Shown here: positions 44,501-54,800 of the stretch, piece after piece
How positions within the stretch are numbered: position 1 is the stretch's first letter
How the letters are laid out: each line of letters starts with the position of its first letter
NCBI RefSeq assembly: GCF_902806685.2
Contig: NC_048539.1
Location: 4,972,501 to 5,036,500 of the forward strand
Direction: 5' to 3'
DNA length: 64,000 nucleotides
Origin: Maniola hyperantus
Taxonomy: Eukaryota > Arthropoda > Insecta > Lepidoptera > Nymphalidae
The notes under the pieces: generated by a model
What the model saw: the letters and a program-made list of their open reading frames with translations, nothing else
Databases searched by the model: none
What the model was told of the DNA's origin: nothing
Position numbers and translations under genes: made by a program

Positions 44501-47500
44501 TTCAGATAAAGATATGTATTGTAATTATACCGGAATTATATGTTTAATTGAGTATGAAGGTAATAATGCTAATAATAAAATCTAAATAAGTTTAAAGAAT
44601 ATAAAAATACAAAAAATTACTAAATCTAACTTTTATTACAGTTCAAACATCAAAATTGAGTAAAAACTTCTATACTGACACCGCAGAGTGTCTACCAGCA
44701 TGTGCGGAAAGTGAACTATACAAAATCCATTTAACTAAGTATGAAAAACGAAAGTTGTTTATAGGTTTACGTATCTCTAAAGAAAAAAACCGGCCAAGTG
44801 CGAGTCAGTCTCGCGCACCGAGGGTTCCTAACTAAACTGCATAAAAATTAATTAAAACCTGTTTTAAACAGTCCAAATAAAGCCCTTTCATATGATACCC
44901 CACTTGGTAAAGTTATCTTACTTTAAAAGTTCAAAATACTAATTATTTGTTCATGAACACATTTTAATTTTTTTGTGATGTAACTACAAATTCACGGTTT
45001 TTAAATTTTTCTCTTCATGTCTGTTATAAGACCTACCTTCCTGCCAAATTTCATGATTCTAGGTCAACGGGAAGTACCCTCTAGGTTTCTTGACAGACAG
45101 ACTGATAGACAAAAAAGTGATCCTATAAGGGTTCTGTTTTCCCTTTGACGTACGGAGCTCTAAAACGAACCCTTGTAGGATCACTTCATTGTCTGTGTCT
45201 CGGTCAAGAGTCTACTCAAGACCCGCCAAGAGAATCAAAAGTTATGTTTAGCATCGAAACAGATTATGTAGTGTGTTGGAGAATCTGTGAGGAAGCCTTG
45301 TGATGCGTTTATTGCATTTCCTGTATAGTACTAACAGTCTACCACTGCAATACCCCTTCCAGATTAGCCCGCTTTCATTTTAGACAGCATCGTCACTTAC
45401 CACCAGGTGAGATTCAAGGGCTAACTTGTATCTGAATATAAAAAAAGTCTGGTGGCAAAAATAAGTTGGTGGTTCTACTTATGTATATTGCCATCAGTGG
45501 CGTAGCTACCTAGGGGCTAGGCGGGGCAGTGCCCCGGGGCCCTAAAGCTCAGGGGACCTTCGAATCCTTACCAGAAAATCTCGATCGATCTAAAGTTTTG
45601 AAAATTTCTCCCATTTTCAAAATAAATATGATAATTTGAAAGTTACTAGGGAATTCCCCTAAATTCTTTCTGTGAGTGTATTTGTATTTGTATATTTAAT
45701 ATTTTTACTTGATAAAACCTAACCAGTGTAGATAGCAGTGGGGCCCCATTTCTGATTTGCCCCAGGGCCCTTGGTTACCTAGCTACGCCACTGATTGCCA
45801 TGGACTTTTGTTACTCAGAATCTTTATTGTTTCTGTAATAAAAACCAATTTTTCTTTTCGTTACTACCTGTGAAGAAGAAGAAGACTGCAGCGAAAAGGT
45901 GAAATTGTATCCCTAATAAATATACGTATGGTTGCCTTGCCTACTATGCGCTACCAGAAAAGATTGTTACGCACCAATATGGATTTTGTTGGTTAGTACA
46001 ATTACGAATATTCATCACATTTTAAAAGTAGGTACTGTTAATAATATTTTTTCCAAAAAAAAAAAAAAAAAATTAGGTACCTATAGTACTAGCACGACCG
46101 CAGAGCTCCTGCGCTAAACCGGTGCGGGCGAGCGTGGGTGACGTGCGGGGCGTCTCTACCCCAATTGCCATCTCGACTTGTCGCGGACTATACGTCAATT
46201 TTGACCGTCACTTCGTCAAAAAAGGCTAAGGGCCGTGATAATGTAACAGACAGAAAGACAGACAGTTTAGCATATTGTGGGTAGGGAGTTATTTGAGTAA
46301 ATGGGTAAAGTAGGTACATCTTACATATCTGCAATGCAGTTTTCGCTAGTTCGAAAAGTAGTGAGATCCCGGGAACTTTAAAAACTTTTTAAATGATATT
46401 CAGAAGCCTTACGTAAGGGACACTGATGGAGTGGTCAGTGGAGTGACGGCAAAGCGTGGCTTACTATATTTTTAACCGACTTCAAAAAAAGGAGGAGGTT
46501 CTCAATTCGTCGGAATCTTTTTTTTTTTATTTTTTTTATTTTTTATGTATGTTCCCCGATTACTCAAAAACGCCTGGACCGATTTTGAAAATTCTTTTTT
46601 TGTTTGAAAGGGTATACTTCAAAGTTGGTCCCATTTCAATTTGGTGAAGATCTGATGAACATCTTCGAAGATAGATACTGGAACTCCTCAACGGATAAGA
46701 GTAAATTGCTCGCGATCAGTGTAATAGCTTAGTAAACAGTAGATTTTTAACCAGTCATAGCATAATTCCATGGGGCCACTAAAAATTGTGAAATAAAAAA
46801 TTTTTACAAAAAAAATAAAAACCGACTTCGTTACATAAACACTAAAAATTGAAAAATAATTTAATTTATTACCGAATATATTATGTATACAAGAGTTAAT
46901 ATAGTTCCATAATAATATTTTTTGGGGTCGGTGCCAATGAGGTGCCATTGTGGAGTCCCATAAAAATATGAAGTCTAGACGATTCGCGCAGCTAAAGCTA
47001 ATTGGCACCGGCACCAAAAAATATTATTATGGAACTATATTAACTCTTGTATACATAATATATTCGGTAATAAATTAAATTATTTTTCAATTTTTAGTGT
47101 TTATGTAACGAAGTCGGTTTTTATTTTTTTTGTAATTATCAAGTTAAACAGGTTTGTCCAGAGTGTGAATCGAACCCATGACCCAAGATTTTTGAATTTG
47201 AAATCAGTTATTAACCACTAGACTTACGAGTTAGTTCTAGATGAATTTTTATTTTATCCTATCTACAGATAGGTATAGTACGCGACAGGTTGAAATGGCA
47301 ATCGGGGAGTGATCGCCCCGCACACCCGCTAAGCCTCCACGCTAACCCGGTGCGGACCACTATATTACTTTACTCTATGGTGCGGACGAGCGCGGGTGAC
47401 GTGTCTGACGTGACGTATTTTATATTTATATAGGGTACTTTGTTTATATGCGGTTTTAGCTATTGTGTAAGCTCAAAGAAGTTGGAAGTACTACCACACG

Positions 47501-47859
47501 AGTAGAGAGTAGATATATAGACCAGAGGGGAAGCTTCATACTAGCGGTTGGCTGTAGGTTCACTCTAGCGCAGCTCACGCAAACCACGACGTGTCACGGA
47601 CGCTCCGTTTGCCGCCAAACTGGGCGCACGGAGTGTCCGTGGCACGTCGTGGTGTGCGTAAGCTAGTGTGAAGTTTCCCCTCTGGTCTATAAAATCTACT
47701 CGTGTGGTACTACTACGTATGTGTAAGCTATCAAGGTAGAGTGACAATTGTTTTTTTGTTACAGTAACCATAGGCGGTATGGTAGGACTTTTCTTCAGTG
47801 CATCGATACTAAGCTTCGCTGAAATATTTTATCTAATCTTAAGATCACCTAATAAATAA
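38547..47859 (+). CDS. Pickpocket-type DEG/ENaC sodium channel subunit
   Basis: Exons 38547-38716, 39443-39636, 40612-40772, 41302-41432, 42256-42337, 43023-43232, 43994-44084, 44506-44559, 44642-44764, 45899-45991 and 47765-47859 join in phase to give 467 residues. An in-frame ATG at 38466 would add 27 hydrophobic residues; the later ATG is preferred because family N-termini are basic and cytosolic. The N-terminus has NSSIQGLKYIF, then TM1 (RLFWLLLLIVFTGCLYLLLV, about 57-76) and WNTTFPGVTVCE. A Cys-rich extracellular domain follows (CDELITNCHFNKVKFPCC, FNHCHCIHPVRD, YCNYTGIICL, AECLPACAE). Pre-TM2 reads LPTMRYQKRLLRTNMDFV and TM2 VTIGGMVGLFFSASILSFAE, with S-A-S at the selectivity filter. 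Family members form trimeric amiloride-sensitive Na+ channels in sensory neurons and epithelia. The exact ppk paralogue cannot be named. AATAAA overlaps the stop. Confidence 0.94.
38750..39045. mobile_element. Pogo/Tc1-like MITE with TA flanks, ppk intron 1
   Basis: The ends read cagtagaaactagattatac and, inward from the other side, cagtggaaattgtcgttagg. Both contain 'ggattcg..attatccgga' blocks, and TA lies at 38748-38749 and 39046-39047. A Lep-B fragment is nested at about 38805-38960. Confidence 0.82.
39085..39250 (-). mobile_element. SINE-B partial copy with tRNA head
   Basis: In reverse it has the B box ggttcgatcccgggc and the 'ccttctaatcagaggtcggg' head. The A box is decayed and the 3' tail is missing. 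Confidence 0.8.
39259..39401. mobile_element. Snap-back MITE, ppk intron 1
   Basis: Starts tgagatctatagagcgcact and ends with its reverse complement. The arms are about 60 bp, with inner 'gagttaaaacgagacag' / 'ctgtctcgttttaactc'. It ends about 40 bp before exon 2. Confidence 0.85.
39675..40166. repeat. Two Lep-A copies in opposite orientation, ppk intron 2
   Basis: 39675-39940 is one orientation and 39938-40166 the other, meeting at 'ttaatattataaatgcgaaa'. Within the first, about 48 bp around 'aacctcctcctttttttgaa' replaces the usual 'gggat'; that block is also found in reverse at 46474-46522. Confidence 0.8.
40249..40587. mobile_element. Snap-back element, ppk intron 2
   Basis: Outer arms 'atatctgtcagcggctgtac' and 'gtacctacagccgttgacag' pair. 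Inside is 'ggatgggttcgaaactagtc', also found in the element at 48431-48616. It ends 24 bp before exon 3. Confidence 0.8.
41085..41222. repeat. Short Lep-D copy, ppk intron 3
   Basis: Holds 'ctagctgacccgccccggct' and 'gctgtgcgttgatatataag'. A Lep-A/Lep-D scrap also lies at 40793-41000. Confidence 0.7.
41865..42044. mobile_element. MITE-E copy 3, ppk intron 4
   Basis: Begins tacgcggccgaaagtaatgc and ends gccgcgtactgta. Confidence 0.82.
42418..42902. repeat. Lep-C copy split by MITE-D (42521-42692), ppk intron 5
   Basis: The flanks continue the Lep-C sequence 'gtctgtcac...' and 'atctcatgaaccgtgatagt', matching the unbroken copy at 17352-17658. The insert is near identical to MITE-D at 7836-8010. 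Confidence 0.87.
43237..43682. repeat. Lep-A then Lep-D, ppk intron 6
   Basis: Lep-A 43237-43465 begins 4 bp after the exon 6 donor (ctagctgacgcccgcgactt). Lep-D 43480-43682 follows. Confidence 0.82.
44163..44464 (-). mobile_element. SINE-B, full-length, ppk intron 7
   Basis: Read in reverse, the head has the A box gatagcctagtgg and B box ggttcgatcccgggc. The body carries 'ttaagtaattaaatatcatt' and the tail ends ttgatcatgatgatgatgatgg, a tail like those of RTE LINEs. Other copies: 4139-4365, 39085-39250, 57691-57890. Confidence 0.9.
44785..45445 (+). repeat. Lep-B copy, spacer, then SINE-A tail, ppk intron 9
   Basis: Lep-B 44785-45170 begins 'accggccaagtgcgagtcag' about 20 bp after the exon 9 donor. 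SINE-A tail fragment 45350-45445 ends in an A run. Confidence 0.8.
45487..45801. mobile_element. hAT-type MITE with 8-bp target duplication, ppk intron 9
   Basis: The 8-mer attgccat lies at 45487-45494 and 45794-45801. The 299-bp element between starts cagtggcgtagctaccta and ends with the reverse complement (taggtacc-like arm, ...gctacgccactg). An 8-bp duplication with CAGTGGCGTAGC ends fits hAT. Confidence 0.92.
46100..46800. repeat. MITE-F fragment and 'aaccgacttc' repeat, ppk intron 10
   Basis: 46100-46190 matches MITE-F ('gacgtgcggggcgtct', 'ccaattgccatctcgac'). 46474-46800 begins 'aaccgacttcaaaaaaagga' and carries 'cgcctggaccgattttgaaa'. Confidence 0.72.
46805..47134. mobile_element. 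Near-perfect 134-bp-arm inverted repeat, ppk intron 10
   Basis: 46805-46938 and 47001-47134 are reverse complements except for three adjacent-region mismatches near the centre, with a 62-bp spacer. Ends read tacaaaaaaaataaaaaccg. It must be young or recently gene-converted. Confidence 0.95.
47277..47425. mobile_element. MITE-F copy, ppk intron 10
   Basis: Starts 'tacgcgacaggttgaaatgg' and has the 'gcgggtgacgtg' block; the right arm is decayed. Confidence 0.7.
47487..47713. mobile_element. Snap-back MITE just upstream of the last ppk exon
   Basis: Arms 'agtactaccacacgagta' and 'tactcgtgtggtactact'. Inner arms 'atagaccagagggg' / 'cccctctggtctat' and 'cacgacgtg' / 'cacgtcgtg' also pair. It ends about 50 bp before exon 11. 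Confidence 0.87.
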
Positions 47860-48804
47860 ATAAATATTATAAGTAGCTACGGTACACATCGATTTTTTAT
47901 TTCATCCAATTATACATTAAAAAAAACTTTCTTGTACAATATAAAAATGTACGTTTGTCTATCTGTTAGTTACTTATATGCGTTCGCGCATCGTTCATCC
48001 AAATTGATTTGAATTTTCTACTACTATTTGTTGTTGGTGGCACTTGCGTGAATGTTTCTGACATAATCACATCAATGTAGGACACGATTCGTAGGTACAG
48101 GATAACCAGAGCAAAGCTGGAGTAAGTATTATGGTAAGTAGGTAAATCAAATCAATTTATTTATTTATTTTTATTTTTCATGTACCAAAATTGTAGTCAT
48201 TTATTTCATGTAGGACAACTACTGCCCCTTATGTTATGTCTGTGAGTCTGTGTACCACTAGTTCGGAATTAAGATTCTACTAGTGAGACGAGCCGGCAAG
48301 AATATCATCAGTTGCTCTTTTTCTTTTATAGAGCTGAGTCACTAAGTGTAGTTGCTCTTCAAATCATAAAAAATTACAATGGTGTAACAATACGCTACAC
48401 TAAAAGTACTATACATATCTCACACCCGGCTTTACTGACGTGTTAAGTAGACGTTAGCCCGACTAGTTTCGAACCCATCCGGGGTCCTTTTTCAAAGGGA
48501 GGCAGTTCACGCACACGTCGCGGTTGTGACTGCAGTCTCAACTGACTCCCTTTGAAAAAGAACCCCGAATGGGTTCGAAACTAGTCGGACTAACGTCTAC
48601 TTAACACGTCAGTAAAGCATTTACTGACGTGTATAAAGTATTAGGTAGTAGTTAGTAGGTAGATATAGATAAGCTATTGTTATAGTAACGGACTGTTTCA
48701 TCAATATCCTCAGCCAGTGCTTAGCTTACACAGACAACGCCGTATTTGTTTAACTAGTAAAGTTTTATAAATAAAACGCAATACGTAATTAATATTGTTC
48801 CAAG
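47860..48804. promoter_or_regulatory. Short spacer between ppk and the TRPV gene
   Basis: About 945 bp hold the ppk 3' end, a snap-back element (48431-48616) and the TRPV upstream sequence. No core promoter motif can be singled out. Confidence 0.5.
48431..48616. mobile_element. Snap-back MITE with 70-bp arms
   Basis: 48431-48500 and 48547-48616 pair with only a few mismatches (tttactgacgtgttaagtag outward end). The inner sequence 'gggttcgaaactagtc' is shared with 40249-40587. Confidence 0.9.
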
Positions 48805-51800
48805 ATGGGTAATACGGAAAGTAATGTTACTAGTGGCGTAAAAAAGCAGGCCGGTACATCGTCACAGAAACTTTATAGATTCATTGATCTCAAAGGTAAG
48901 GAATATCATATTTGAAAACGTTACTCAATCTGTACCTACTCTCATTAAAGCAGATTGTAGTAAGTGGGTACTTAAGTGGCAATCCTACATAAGATAGGTA
49001 GTTGGTATCATTCAGAACAAGAAACTTACTACCTATTTTTTTTAATAGAGAAAGCGAGCAAATGACCTGGCGGGTCACCTGATGTTAAGTGATTACCGCC
49101 GCCCATGAACATTTGCAGAACCAGAGGAACCGCCGATGCGTTGCCGGCCTTTTAAGAATTTGTTGGTCCGCCCCTTGAATAACCCCATGTTATAATCTAG
49201 TGAGAACACCGCCGATGGGAGTTGGTTCCACAGTTTGCACGTGCGTGGAAAGAAGGATCTGGCACAGCGGACGGTCGAAGTGCACCAGACACCCAGGTGG
49301 TGAGGGTGAAATTCCATACGGTGGCGCGCGGTGCGGTTGTAGAAAAACGAGGGTGGAATGAGGTCAAAAAGCTCTTCAGAGCACTCCCCATTATAAAGGC
49401 GACTACTTACTCGCTAATGGAAAAAAAACCAGTAAAGCAATAATTTTTCTCTATTTTTGATATGCGTATTTAAAAAAATCATAAGTCATACACTATTTGG
49501 AAAACTATCCATTTATATAAAAACTAGCTGATCCCCGCGGCTTCGCCCGCGTAGATTTAGGTTTTTAAAGATCCCGTATAGCCTATGTCACTCAGGAATA
49601 ATGTAGCTTTCTACTGGTGAAAGAATTTTTAAAATCGGTTCAGTAGTTCTAAAGATTACCCCCTACAAACAAACTTAACGACATTACCTCTTTATATAAT
49701 ATAAACTGTTCTTAGTGATGAAATCATTTATTTTGATAAGGATTAATAGCATGAGTAAAATAAACGCGTTTAAATGTAGTCCAAAAAAAATTCAAGATTT
49801 TTAAATAAAAAAATGGTTGCTGTGCCTCACTCGACATAGATGGGTATAGTGTGTCGCGGACTTTTTTGTAGATATTTATAAGATCTACAATTAATTAGAA
49901 CATTTTATGGTTCTATCTTTTATAGTTTAGGCAGCGTACGCAAAATAAGTAACTTTTCTGGTTGATTTTTTACACCTTGTGTCCGAAAAACCCAAATATC
50001 TTACGGAACCCTATTTTTTTCCAAAATAAAATATAGCCTATGTTACTCGTGGATAATGTAGCTTTCGAATGGTGAAAGAATTTTTAAAATCGGTCCAGTA
50101 GTTTTTGAGCCTATTCAGTACAAACAAACAAACAAACAAACAAACAAACAAACAAACAAAGTTTTCCTCTTTATAATATTAGTGTAGACAACGCCGTGCA
50201 GCAGAAATCGTAATATTTTAATTTCGCCATAACTTCAAAACCAAACGTCCAATTTTAATCATTCAAAGACCAAATATTATCTCCATAAACTGTTCTTAGT
50301 GATGAAATCATTTATTTTGATAAGGATTAATAGCATGAGTAAAATAAACGCGTTTAAATGTAGTCCAAAAAAAATTCAAGATTTTTAAATAAAAAAATGG
50401 TTGCTGTGCCTCACTCGACATAGATGGGTATAGTGTGTCGCGGACTTTTTTGTAGATATTTATAAGATCTACAATTAATTAGAACATTTTATGGTTCTAT
50501 CTTTTATAGTTTAGGCAGCGTACGCAAAATAAGTAACTTTTCTGGTTGATTTTTTACACCTTGTGTCCGAAAAACCCAAATATCTTACGGAACCCTATTT
50601 TTTTCCAAAATAAAATATAGCCTATGTTACTCGTGGATAATGTAGCTTTCGAATGGTGAAAGAATTTTTAAAATCGGTCCAGTAGTTTTTGAGCCTATTC
50701 AGTACAAACAAACAAACAAACAAACAAACAAACAAACAAACAAAGTTTTCCTCTTTATAATATTAGTGTAGATGTAGAAGATAAACTGTTCTTAGTGATG
50801 AAATCATTTATTTTGATAAGGATTAATAGCATGAGTAAAATAAACGCGTTTAAATGTAGTCCAAAAAAAATTCAAGATTTTTAAATAAAAAAATGGTTGC
50901 TGTGCCTCACTCGACATAGATGGGTATAGTGTGTCGCGGACTTTTTTGTAGATATTTATAAGATCTACAATTAATTAGAACATTTTATGGTTCTATCTTT
51001 TATAGTTTAGGCAGCGTACGCAAAATAAGTAACTTTTCTGGTTGATTTTTTACACCTTGTGTCCGAAAAACCCAAATATCTTACGGAACCCTATTTTTTT
51101 CCAAAATAAAATATAGCCTATGTTACTCGTGGATAATGTAGCTTTCGAATGGTGAAAGAATTTTTAAAATCGGTCCAGTAGTTTTTGAGCCTATTCAGTA
51201 CAAACAAACAAACAAACAAACAAACAAACAAACAAACAAACAAAGTTTTCCTCTTTATAATATTAGTGTAGATATTTCATAAACTTGACTCGATATAAAA
51301 AAAAATCCTTTAACGATACAAGTAGGAATGTAAGTAATAAATAAAAATCTAAATTAAATCGGATTCGTGATCTTTGGTTTGGAATTGTAGGTTTACTTCC
51401 TTCTAAGAAATATAAGTAGGTAACAGTACCTAAGTATTTCAGATCACAAATCTCAATTCAGATCTGAAATCTTTCGACAATTAAATCCAGGTGGTGGTCT
51501 CCTCGTGGACATGATGAAACGTGCAGTGCAAAATAAGCAGTATGCTGAGATAGACCATGCTATCAAAACTAAGGTGGAACCCTTTCTCTACAACCGAGGC
51601 AAGGGCCGGTATATACCGATATCTCACTTAGTATTGCTGAGGAATAAGGAAAGGCCGCGGCATAAGCTGGTAAGAATAAAATCAGTAGGTACCTACTTCA
51701 GACTATATTGTTTCTAATAAGCCGTCGAATTCTTTTTCTTAGGGAATTTTAGGGAACTTTTTGAAAAGTATTTTAATTTGATCCTAAAGTTATAATAAAC

Positions 51801-54800
51801 TACCAAAAAAAATTATTAGAACGATAAGTGCTCTAAAAATGCATTTAAATTTTGCACGTCAAATTTTGCCGCGAAAACGCTACCCACCATCTTTTTAGGT
51901 TCATGAGCTGTCATGAGGTCACATGGATTGGTATGCAAGTGTTTTCTTGTAAAATACATTAGAACTTCAATCCATGTGACGTCACAGTCAGAATTAACAT
52001 GGCGGCTACGGTATCGTGAAGTTGTATATGTGTTATTTCTCAGTTACCTCCATTACGAGGCATGGAAAACCCCGATGAAGAGTTTGACGTAGAAAAGGAT
52101 TGGCCCGCGGTCACTCAAGAGGAATACGACGCTAACCCTTCTGCATATAGAGAGCTTTGTTGGGACCTAAAGGTACAAATTCAAGTATCTTCCTTCTACA
52201 AGATAGCCTTCACGAAAATATTATTATGAAGGTAGTCTTGTGGCGTTTACGTTAAACCGGCGTCCCATGGTGCGTGATATTGCAGACGGGCGCGGATCAG
52301 CGCGCACCGACGACCCACCATGGGAAGAGTATCGTCTGTGGTAGCGCTGACACGTTTTCGTCGTCACTAAGTCTTGTGCGGGATACGTGGCTGACGTCGT
52401 CGGGCGTGCGTGATAATCCGCAGAATCACGCACTGTGGGAAGCCAGTTATATCAGGTTAAGGCTCTTTACGCCCTGCTTCCGATCCGAATCCGATAATTA
52501 TCGATCCGTAGTAGCCGTAGTACTATTTGCACAAGAATTCGTAAAGGTAGGTCCAAAAAAGTACGAAGTACCCTCACACTGCAATGACAAAATGCGAACT
52601 GCAGGGGTGCGCGGTACCGCGACACCTTTTTTGTTGACGGGTGGAAATCTTGTGTACCTTAGACCTTAATCTTAGAGATTGGGTTATGTGGGGCTTTCTA
52701 CCCACTGAAACCCCCTCGCTTCAAAGAGTTCCTTCAAGTCAAAGTGTCACAAGGACTTCTAGGAGATACGTTGAAACGTCGCCGTCGAATCGCACGGCCG
52801 TCGAGTTGTATATTTTTTTGGCTTTCTTGAGGATCATTGTAAAATATTTATTTTAGGAGCGTGGTGCAGTGGGAGAAACAATCCTTCACCTATGTCTGCT
52901 GAACGCAACGTCACTTTTAGCAGATCTGGCAAAGCGACTGCTGCGGTTTTATCCGAAACTCATCAACGATATTTATATGAGTGACGAGTATTACGGTAAT
53001 TTCAAAACATTTTTTTGTTTTTATATTGATACAATTTTGGGAATCTGTGATCCAAGAGCCAATGTCAAATTTCGTAGAGGCAGAATATAAAAGCACTATA
53101 TCATTATTACATTGAACTCGACTATTTTTCCAAATAAAAATCAAAAATGAAAATGAGTAATATTTATGTAAATCACTGGACTTTCATTCATACTTCTGGT
53201 AGGTACCTATCGGAATAGCTTATGAGCATAGAATGAAATCAGCCTGATGGATTCTATTTCAACGTGACAAAAAATACAGTTTACTATGATACTTATAAAT
53301 TATACTGTCTTTCCAAGATTTTACATAGTAACTAGGTAGATTGTCACAACCTTTTTTTTTATTGTGCTTGCTTCATGCCCAATAAAAAGCAGTGATGAGT
53401 TAGGGCGCGCTTGTCTACAAGTTGCCTACCCACTCTGGCCTTGGAGGTGTTTAGGTTATAAATACTTGGCACTTGGCAGGAAACACGGACGCTCGCGCCC
53501 GTAGCACAGCCCGTCGTAGTTCCTAACTCCGTACGAAGATGGAGCGAGTCAGCTAGCATTTTCTAAAACTCGTCACGACGACGCGCGACGTCGCACTGTA
53601 TTTTGTGACGGTAGTGTGGCAATTTTAGCAATCCACACTATCCATACTACTTAATATTATAAATGCGAAAGTGTGTCTGTCTGTCTGTCTGTCTGCTAGC
53701 TTTTCACGGCCCAACCGTTCAACCGATTTTGATGAAATTTGGTACAGAGTTAGCTTATATCCCGAGGAAGGAAGGCTACTTTTCATCCCGGAAAATTGAT
53801 GAGTTCCCACGGGATTTTCAAAAACCTAACTCCACGCGTACGAAGTCGTGCGCATCAGCTAGTACTATTATAAATGCGAAAGTGTGTCTGTCTGCTAGCT
53901 TTTCATGGCCCATCCGTCCACCCGATTTTGATGAAATTCGGTACAGAGATAGCTTGCATCCCGGGGCCTTAAGGACATAGGCTACTAAGATGTCCCGGAA
54001 AATCAAAGAGTTACCACGGGATTTTCAAAAATCTAAATCCACGCGTACGAAGTCGTGGGCATCATCCAGTAATGTATAAACGTAATAAGTTCATAATAGT
54101 TCATCATAAGTTGCACGTTTGTCATTCATTATTTTTGATCGCATCTCTTGCAACAAAAGCCGGCATTATGTCGACACATATCCGTTGCGTGATTTCACCT
54201 TTGGCTAAACTTACAAACCTACTTCTGCGTAAAGGGTAGAGGACATCTCGAGGGGACGTTGATAAATAAACAATGTTTCTGAATTATATAAACGATGATT
54301 TTTGTTGTTTAGGCTTATATAAACGGTTACGAATGTCAACGGTCAAAATTAGATATCTGTTTATGTTAATTACAATCAAGATACAATAAATTATGTTGAT
54401 GAAAATATTAGGTAAGACATAATTTTGTAGCTGTGGACTTATGATGAACCAGCTACATATAATGCACAGTTTATTTTTACATTTTACATAAATATTATAC
54501 TACATATTATTAGTAGTACCTCAGGTCATTGTATACACAATGACCTGAGGTACTACTAATAATAGAGGTACTAGGTACTACAGAAGATTCAACATTGAGG
54601 CAACTGACCGGTTTAAACCGGCTTACGAAATTAGAGCCGTTCAATCTTATTTGCCTTTTCTTTTTATTACTACATGTTCTAGTTTAATAGGATTTATTTC
54701 TCTCATACCTTATCAACCTTTATTTTATAATACTTGCCTAACTTATTATTTCTTTTTTTCCTGTTTCTCACTCCATATGGGGGTGATGTGGAGGTATACC

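Noticed and set aside
47463..47771. Frames of 67-68 codons on both strands before the last ppk exon
   Set aside because: They lie in the snap-back MITE, whose palindrome gives mirrored frames.
52274..52669. 131-codon plus-strand frame in TRPV intron 3
   Set aside because: It starts in a MITE, has no recognisable domain, and lies in a well-defined intron; left as chance.
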